NCBI GenBank assembly: GCA_012274445.1
Contig: JAAROD010000058.1
Location: 682,001 to 746,000 of the forward strand
Direction: 5' to 3'
Source: Sclerotiophoma versabilis
Lineage: Eukaryota; Ascomycota; Dothideomycetes; Pleosporales; Didymellaceae
Length of the DNA stretch: 64,000 nt
Shown: piece after piece, positions 57,019-64,000 of the stretch
Layout of the letters: the number at the start of each line of letters is the position of its first letter
How positions within the stretch are numbered: position 1 is the first letter of the stretch
Position numbers and translations under genes: made by a program
Notes under the pieces: model-generated
What the model was told of the DNA's origin: nothing
Databases searched by the model: none
What the model saw: only the letters and a program-made list of their open reading frames with translations

Positions 57019-59527
57019 ATGCCTTCACACCTGACCCGCGTCGTCTTTCGCAGTCTTATCGCCAACGAGCCCCTTCTATACCGGGGATGCCGGCAGCGAG
57101 CCCTTCGCCCGTCCATCATAACTCACCATGGCGCTCGAGCGCTTCCACAGTCGCAGCGGAGGACCTTTTTTGGTGGACTGTTCAAGTCACAGCGCAAGAT
57201 TAAGAAGATGGATATTCCTGCTGGTCTCGAGATGATGAGTGAACTTTGGCATGCCCAGCAGACATCAGCAAGACCGCCGAAAGACAAGGACCTTGCCGAT
57301 GCCTTCAACAGTTTCTTCGTGTCCAAGAAGGGACCACTTGAGGATTTCCACATCGGGCTCGCACATCATACCTTCAAGTATCTTCTGGAACATCCCAAAG
57401 AGGGTGGAGAGCCATGGTTTACCAGACAGGAGCTCCTTGCGCTTCTCGACGAACTCATTAACTATCGAAGACGCCCCGAAACTGGAGGGAAGCCCCACGT
57501 TCAGTTTGGCTCAGCTTTGTTTGACCAAATCGCGAAGATGGAGGACACCGAGGTTTCAGTTGATGCAACAGATGCGCAATCCAAACCTGCGAAGTCTACG
57601 AAAGACGAAGAGTACGATTTGGTGATCCGGCCAAAGCTGGTAGAGTTGCTGTCTTTGTATGGTGCGACATCCAAGGCGAGAGAGATTGTCGTAAAGGACT
57701 ACAGCGACTACTCCAATATACCGGAAGCAAAGAAAAAAGTCACACGCGATGTTTGGAATCGAGTCCTTATTGGAGCCGCACGGGAAAACGACGGAAATGA
57801 GATGGCGAAAACGACAGAATTGTTCAACAATAGTTCGGTGCCACTCACGGACTGGACGCAGTCTGTGCTTGTGTCCATCTTTTCTGACAGGCGGCAGCTA
57901 GACATTGCAAAGTTCTGGTACTCACGACCTACTGTTGCGCACAATGCGCAAAAAGACAAGGCCGCGAGTGTTCGAAGAAACACCTATACTGCTTTACTCA
58001 AGGCCTGCGCGCTCAGTGGTGACTTGACGTTTGGCCAAGAAGTAGTCGCTGGTTTGACCAAAGGAAAGGTTCCTGACAAGAAAGGGTGGGACGCTATTTT
58101 CCTCTGGTCAGCTGCTCTAGGAAAGGGTGTGGACGAAGTCGATCGGATGATGAACGTGATGGTGCGCCGTACCGAGGAAGCACAGGCCCCTATATACCCA
58201 GACGTCGATACTATCAACCTCCTAGTCGAGTTTGCCATGTCTAAACAGGATCCATACTCTGCTGAGCGCTATATTGCTCTAGGGGAGAAGCGCGGGATCT
58301 TGCCGAACGAGCAGACCTATACCATGCAGATGCTGTATCGCCTATCTATCAAGGACATCGATGGAGCTAGAGCAGCATACTACAACCTACAAGGCGACTT
58401 TAAAGGCTCAGAGGCAAGCATTGCCGCCGTGAACGAGCTCATCCAAGTGTTGTGCGAGTCGAAACATCACCATTATGACGACATTATGGCAATTGTAGAC
58501 GACTTGCATGAGCGAAAGGCTCGCTTTGCCCCGGAAACTGTCGCAAAACTCTGTATACTGCACCTCCGCCGTGTCGAGATACATGACGCCATGGATTTGC
58601 TCCAAGTACATGCTTATCAGTACTCGCCAGCCCAACGAGCAGTCATTAGCAAGGCCCTTTGCGCATTCATCCTGGATGGGAAGAACAGCACAGCAGATGC
58701 ATGGGATGCTTACCAGATATTGCGAAACACTTTTCCTGAAATATCTCGCGAAGACCGGATACAGCTGATGAATGAATTCTTCGCACGCAACCGTTCAGAC
58801 ATGGCTTGCCACGTTTTCTTCCATATGCGCAATCACACCGCGGAGTCACATCAGGCAAATCGCGACGTTTATATTGCTGCGTTCACCGGCTTCGCTCGAT
58901 GCATGGATGCCGAGTCTTTGGAGCTTGTCAACAACCAGCTCAAGCTCGAGTTCAAGATTGAGATGAACACGAAGCTCCGCAACGCCCTGATGCTCGCCCA
59001 TGCGGCATGTGGAAACAACAAGAAAGCTCTGGAGTTCTGGCGAGAAATATGCGAGTCTAGAGAAGGCCCTTCGTACAACAGCATTGCTATTGCATTCCGC
59101 TCGTGCGAGGGTATGCCATGGGGTGACCAGCATGCTAAGTCGATCTGGGCACGACTGAAGGAGCAAGACATCGAGATCGACAAGAAGATCTTCACTGCCT
59201 ACTTATCCGCTATCGCACGCAACTTTCTACATGATGAGGCGCTGGCGCTTGTCGAGACCGTCGAAGAGGAGTATGGTTACAAGCCAGACTTTTATATGTA
59301 AGTATACGCTCGACATATCCGTAATGGGGAACCCTGCTCACAAGTATTGCAGTCTTAGTAACTGGTACAACACAACGACCAATATCGAGAAGCAAGGAAA
59401 GGTGGAGGCCTGGATCAAGGAGCGGTACCCCGAGGTGTTGAAAGAAATGGAGGCTCTGGGCCATTGGGTAACTATGGACGGTTTCGGGTACAAGCAGTAC
59501 AACATTAACCGCGACCTCGACCCGTAA
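57019..59527 (+). CDS. CIA84: PPR protein, complex I intermediate-associated CIA84-like
   Basis: Helical-repeat mitochondrial protein; CIA84 of Neurospora assists assembly of the complex I membrane arm. Exons 57019-59297 and 59353-59527 (intron 55 nt) give 817 aa. The basic presequence (MPSHLTRVVFRSLIANEPLL to RRTFFGGLFKSQRKIKK) is followed by repeated 35-residue helical pairs, for example NTYTALLKACALSGDLTFGQ, DTINLLVEFAMSKQDPYSAE, QTYTMQMLYRLSIKDIDGAR and KIFTAYLSAIARNFLHDEAL. The splice restores DFYILSNWYNTTTNIEKQGK, and the end is GHWVTMDGFGYKQYNINRDL. PPR class is clear; the CIA84 identity rests on overall length and the C-terminal block and is less certain. Confidence 0.78.
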
Positions 59528-59931
59528 GATAGCTGTATCATATGTACGACATGTTGAAGGATCTGGAGGGAGGCTGAGAGAAAATGGCACATGGCTGATG
59601 CTGTCACCCCAGCGATGGGCTTTCCGCAAACGCTCTTTCACTGTGCCTCACGCTTTGTTGTCTTGGGGGCTGTACGTGAGCATCACAACCCTACCACTTT
59701 CACTTACTCCAGCCTGTGAGTCTATAAAGAGACACATCCCTCCATCTCCTAACCTCAGCGCCTACACTCCCACGTTCACAACGTTTATATCCTCAATTTG
59801 CCAGTAAACATACTTCAACACAAAGAGCCATTCACTACTACCTACACCAACTTACTGCAAGTCAAAGAAGGTCCGAAGCACAACCACCCACTTTCTTGGC
59901 CTTGAGGCACTAATCTGTCTAAGAAGGTACA
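59528..59931. other. Promoter of the secreted 6-Cys protein gene
   Basis: C/A/T-rich + strand leader with a TATAAA-like sequence (CTATAAAGAG at about 59721-59730), some 200 bp before the start codon: a plausible TATA box for a strongly expressed gene. Confidence 0.45.
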
Positions 59932-60783
59932 ATGCGAACTTTCCACCTTCTCACCGGCCTAACAAGCCTCCTCACCCTCTCACTCGCCGCCCCAACCCCA
60001 GGCGACAACAACCTCGCGACCGCCAACATCATCACCACGGACGCCTCTCTCGAGCTCGGCAAGGTGAAGGTCTGCAACGGCCTCCGTCAAAAGGGTATCT
60101 GCGTCACTGTCAACGCGCACATGCAATGCGTCCAGCTCGAAGCACCTGTCCGCTTCAACGTGCAGTCACTCGTCCAGAGCCAGGGCACCATTTGCTCATA
60201 CTCGCAGGGCAAGTCGTGCGGCAACTCGGCTTTCACAGTCGACTCGGGTACGAGCGAGCAGGTCGCTGATGTGAGTCCCAAGTGGTCCCGCGTCCTGACT
60301 GGCGTGCTCTGCATCCCCGGCGCAAAGGCTGAGGCTGGCGCCGACGCGGCCGCTGCAGAACTGCCTTCGCTTCCTCACGCAGATGTAAGTGGACCGACTG
60401 TTGGTGTCCGCGCCGAGTCGTCCACCATGTCTCCCGCCGGCGACGCGCTCCTCTGCGCTCCAGACATCACATTGGGCCCCTGCTTCAAGGTCACGGCTAA
60501 CAGCCAGTGCCTCGATATTCCAGCTGGCGTCGACCGCAAGGTGCGCATGATCTACCAGAACCAGGGCTCCTACTGCGAGTATTTCAAAACCGATAATTGT
60601 ATGGGCACTTTGGGTCACAGCGATTCGACGCACCAGACAATTCGTACAAGCGTGCCTGAGCAGATTGGTGCGCAGATGGGTTCGGCCAAGTGTTTCCCTA
60701 CTCAGCCGCATGGACTTCTTACGGCTGAGGTTGATGATGGGTTTGCGATGGGTTCTTTCGTTGCTGAGGCGGAGGCTGTCTAG
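59932..60783 (+). CDS. Small secreted protein with two 6-cysteine modules
   Basis: Not a family I recognise. Single exon, 283 aa, signal peptide at residues 1-20 (MRTFHLLTGLTSLLTLSLAA) and then PTP. All 12 Cys fall in two modules: 48, 57, 66, 88, 96, 127 and 175, 184, 193, 215, 223, 254. The spacing is the same in both: C-x8-C-x8-C-x21-C-x7-C-x30-C. An ungapped comparison of residues 48-127 with 175-254 gives about 20 identities of 80 (six of them Cys), so this is an old internal duplication. The linker is Ala/Ser-rich, and an acidic tail follows. There is no membrane segment or GPI signal. The architecture suits an extracellular disulfide-rich protein, possibly an effector or wall-associated protein; that is inference. 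Start is the only suitable ATG; a TATA-like box lies upstream. Confidence 0.88.
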   Translation: MRTFHLLTGLTSLLTLSLAAPTPGDNNLATANIITTDASLELGKVKVCNGLRQKGICVTVNAHMQCVQLEAPVRFNVQSLVQSQGTICSYSQGKSCGNSAFTVDSGTSEQVADVSPKWSRVLTGVLCIPGAKAEAGADAAAAELPSLPHADVSGPTVGVRAESSTMSPAGDALLCAPDITLGPCFKVTANSQCLDIPAGVDRKVRMIYQNQGSYCEYFKTDNCMGTLGHSDSTHQTIRTSVPEQIGAQMGSAKCFPTQPHGLLTAEVDDGFAMGSFVAEAEAV

Positions 60784-61201
60784 GTCTACGGTCCTAGGCC
60801 TTGCTCTCTTGGCGATCTCATCATTATGACGGTCGATGGTCTCATCGAACGGGACCGGCAAACGGCTTCCGTACAGGTCTTGGGCAATCTCTATAGGCCT
60901 CGGCTGCATTCTATGTAGGTCTTCACAGTATGATGGCAAGAGGGTACGTGGTGGAAGAGTGCTTGGACAAGTTTAACGGTCAGATACGAATACCACACAA
61001 GACACTTCAGCTGATCATGAAATCTTTAATTGCAGAAACACAAAGTGATACTTCTCATCATTATCATTAATAAGTCGTCTGTATATGTGCAACGTCATGT
61101 AGTCCATGCTGTTCATATCCACTACCAAGTCCTATGCCATGCTTTGCTTAGGCCAAACGACGGAAATCTTACAAATGGGTATATAATACAAACGCACCTC
61201 C
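60784..61201. other. Intergenic between convergent secreted-protein and kelch genes
   Basis: No gene seen; 3' flanks of both genes. Confidence 0.6.
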
Positions 61202-63722
61202 TCAGTCCCTGTTTATGACGCGTAAACTCCTCCTCGGGTTGAGTAGCACACCTCTTGTACCCCAGAAACTCGGTTCTTGCCCGTCTAACAGATCTTCCGT
61301 TACGCTTCCTACGCTGCTTCTTCTTTCCCAGTTTGCGGCCGCACCGCCATAGCTTGTATTCTCCCCGCTTCTGCGTTGGATATCGAAACTGCCTGCAGCA
61401 GCGCCACCTGCGGTGCTGCCAGCCATTGTACCCGGGGCGCGTTCGCTAGAGATTTTGCTACTGGTGAAAGTGTTGTCGCGCTTCTCTGCGGCTGCGGTGA
61501 CCATCGCGGCGTGCTTCTTCCAGATGGCGACTTGTTTGCGGTAGATCCAAGCGCAGAAGGCAAAGTAGGCCGCAACTACCGCGAAGATACCTGCGATTAC
61601 TCCAGCGACAATGGCGGCAACATTAGGTCCAGAGTCGCCATTCGCTGCGCCGCTCGAGGCCACGATCTCAGTATAGGAGGCACCGTTGGGGCCAGTAACA
61701 GTGTATGTCATCGCCTTTCCAGTTACAAGGGGTCCGCCGGTCGGCGTTTGGACGGGTGCGGTGAGTGTTGCACCGCCAGTGGCTGCACCACCGATAACTT
61801 CCTGGACAGCTTTAGGGACCTGGTAGCCGTACGAGCCTTCGACACCAGCACTGGCATTGAAACCACGTTGGTTAGCTTGCTGACCGAGTGGGTTGCCAAT
61901 ACTGCCTTCGCCGGTGAAATCTTGTGTTGCCTTTCCTCCTGTAAGCGAAGTGAACTGGTCGCTCCATGACAAACTGGACATGTTAAAGACATATATGCCG
62001 GGGCTGTCGCAGGAAAGCTCTTGTCCGACGTAGCCGCCGATTACAATCATCTGACCATCCCAAACATGACAAGAGTGGCCAGCACGAGCGGGAGGAACGC
62101 TCTGGGAACCCTGATCAACTTCAATCCAGGTGAATGACGGAACAGACAGAATCCACATGTCGTCCTTCTGGGTCTGGTTGCCGTATGGCTGTAGGTTCTG
62201 ACCACCAAACATGTAGATGTTGTAAGACGAACCACTAGAACGGATCAGTACAATTCAAAGAGGGTAATAGTAAGCAGCTTACTCTGCTGCAGCTCCTACT
62301 ACGGCGCACGGGTTGACACGGTAGGGGGGCATTTTTCCGGATGTGCTTTGCTTGTACCACGTCGATTCGGCGATGTCGTAAACATCGATGACGTTCATTT
62401 GTGCCTACACCTTGTTAGTTGTTGAGGCGTGAGTCGTTGCAACAATTACTCACGAAGGTGTCATTGTCACCGCCAGTGAAGCCGATAAGGAGGCCCTCCT
62501 TACCGAAGCCAGGCACGTAGGTCAAGATACCATCAGCCCGCTCTGGAAATGACCCGGTATCTTGGATACCACCAGTCGTGATATTCCTGTAGACAGGGTC
62601 CTTGCCGGCCGTCTTGCCGTCTTTGAGGCTTTCGACCGCGTCATTACTGTGTCCGGGGAATGTGATCTCGAGTAAACTTTTCAGATACACGCGAGCAACT
62701 TGGTTGCTCCAACCTTCAGTCGTAAAGTCATCCAGATGCCCGCCGAAGTACCATCCTCTGCCCAATGCAGTAACTCCAAATCCAGCACCTTCAGCAGCTC
62801 GCTGTATGCTTTGACCATCGCCTTCAGCGTTGGTACCAGCTGAGCTCTTTGGGTCCGCGTGCTCAACCCACGACTTGCTGCCAATATTGTATTCCCAGAT
62901 AGAGTTTGGTCCTGGCTCCTCTGCAGGAGAGTCCGAGTACTGGCCACCGTAGAGCCAAAGGGAGTTGTGCGAGGAGTAAAGGTAGCCGAGCGAAACGGCG
63001 GGCGGGCCGCTAGGTTGAGGCAGGCCAGTCAGGGAAGGGCTGGAGACTTGCCATGACTTGGTCAGGTCAAGAGTCAGGAAATCATTCGCTGTACATTGTT
63101 AGTGGGGCGACCTGGTACGGAGGGTAAACAACTCACTCCATGTGTCCGTCTTCTGCTGCGCATCAGTGGTCGTACGGAAACCGTACATGTACAACGTGCC
63201 GTTAACGATAGCACTTTGACCGCTCCAACGCTTGCACACGTCGGTTTGTGAGTCTGCCCTCTCTACAAGTGTTGATCGTTCTGCTACGGACGTGATGCTG
63301 GCTCGTGGAATCGAGGTTCCGTAGACACTGAACGGTGCGATTGAGATCATCTGGATGATCGGTAACATCAGGGCCAGCATGATCGTAAAAAGCCCCGCTC
63401 GGTAGAGCTTCGAATTCGAGACTGTGTGCGTGATTGAGCGTGTCAAGGTCGATTGCTTGCCCTCGTCCTCGTCGTCCACCGACTCCCAGTCACTCTCGTC
63501 ATCCACTTCTTCGAAGTCATCTTTCCCTCCAAACACACTATTCCTGCTGCGAAACCTGACTGTCCTCAAGGGTCGTTGTTGCTTCAATACTTGGCCAGTG
63601 ACGAGGATGGGTGCCGGGCTACGTTTTGTACTGATCGTGTGCTCGTCGATCAGACCGACTTCTGTGAATATCGAACGGCGGCGGCCACCCGCAGCGGCAG
63701 GCTGAGGTCGTACTTGCACCAT
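61202..63722 (-). CDS. Kelch-repeat membrane protein
   Basis: Beta-propeller protein of the kelch/galactose-oxidase-central-domain type; function unknown. Exons 63722-63137, 63088-62454, 62404-62283, 62234-61202 (introns 48, 49 and 48 nt) give 791 aa. The N-terminal about 100 residues are hydrophilic (with DDFEEVDDESDWESVDDEDE), followed by one hydrophobic segment (AGLFTIMLALMLPIIQMISI). Kelch blades are seen in ATVNGTLYMYG-like AIVNGTLYMYGFRTT, SLWLYGGQYSD, GRGWYFGGHLDD, YNIYMFGGQNL and GQMIVIGGYVGQ. A second membrane segment follows (VAAIVAGVIAGIFAVVAAYFAF) and a basic, Ser-rich tail. The topology suggests a propeller held outside or in the lumen between two membrane anchors; this is inference. 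Confidence 0.88.
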
Positions 63723-64000
63723 TGCTGTTCAGTGGAGGCAAGAACGATGCCAGGGCAGAAGGACTGATATAGAAGGAGCGGGCGGCTGATTGACGCAGTC
63801 CAGTGAAAAGGGTCAACGGCTCATAGAGCGGCCTTTCGCGACGACAGCAGACGTCTCGGTGAAGGACGGGTGGCAAGACGAGAGATGCTGATTTGCGTAG
63901 CCAGGGAATCTCAAACACAGTCTCCACAGAATAGCACGGCTCTTTGGCTGTTCACAAGGAAGAACCCTTAGGCAAACAAGACAAAACAAACAGAAGCTGG
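63723..64000. other. Promoter region of the kelch gene
   Basis: Upstream of the kelch gene to the window end; no further gene seen. Confidence 0.5.

Noticed and set aside
1..64000. tRNA, rRNA, CRISPR arrays, intact transposons
   Set aside because: Intergenic stretches were scanned by eye for A/B-box pairs, regular spacer repeats, terminal repeats and transposase or reverse transcriptase motifs; none was found.

Overview
This 64 kb window is nuclear DNA of a filamentous ascomycete. The evidence is 16 multi-exon or single-exon genes on both strands, very short introns (45-56 nt) with GTRNGT donors, CTRAC-like branch sites and YAG acceptors, intergenic distances of 0.2-3 kb, and protein types typical of fungi (ATG26 sterol glucosyltransferase with GRAM/PH domains, Zn2Cys6 regulator, LTE1-type RasGEF, CIA84-like PPR protein). 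Protein style suggests Dothideomycetes; that placement is inference only.

Layout. 1-16.6 kb: sterol 3-beta-glucosyltransferase (5' end outside the window), FCP1 RNA polymerase II CTD phosphatase, an F-box protein, a secreted GPI-anchored App1-domain protein, a GNAT acetyltransferase and an MFS exporter. 17.3-26.3 kb: a full-length UDP-glucose:glycoprotein glucosyltransferase ending in an ER-retrieval tetrapeptide, then a NASP-type histone chaperone and the DNA polymerase epsilon B subunit (Dpb2), transcribed divergently from a 224 bp promoter with clustered MluI-cell-cycle-box-like sites. 26.3-31.1 kb: gene-poor DNA with a degenerate AT-rich repeat, a small minisatellite and a frameshifted relic that may be a terpene synthase. 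31.2-34.7 kb: a large Zn2Cys6 regulator with an unusually long (3.3 kb) upstream region. 38-40 kb: a cytochrome P450. 41-46.5 kb: an LTE1-type RasGEF whose only intron is full of short tandem repeats. 48-56.7 kb: a short-chain dehydrogenase (with a 3' exon that a single-ORF reading misses), ALG1 mannosyltransferase, MSC2 zinc transporter and mitochondrial ribosomal protein S18. 57-63.7 kb: a CIA84-like PPR protein, a small secreted protein made of two 6-cysteine modules with identical cysteine spacing, and a membrane-anchored kelch protein.

Most genes are housekeeping genes and do not form an operon-like pathway. Several act in the ER or secretory route (ALG1, UGGT, MSC2), and two divergent pairs share a theme: S-phase chromatin/replication (NASP/Dpb2) and mitochondrial biogenesis (mS18/CIA84). 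The most novel-looking item is the duplicated 6-Cys secreted protein at 59932-60783. No tRNA, rRNA, CRISPR or intact transposon was seen. Exon borders were deduced by eye from splice consensus, frame continuity and protein-family continuity.
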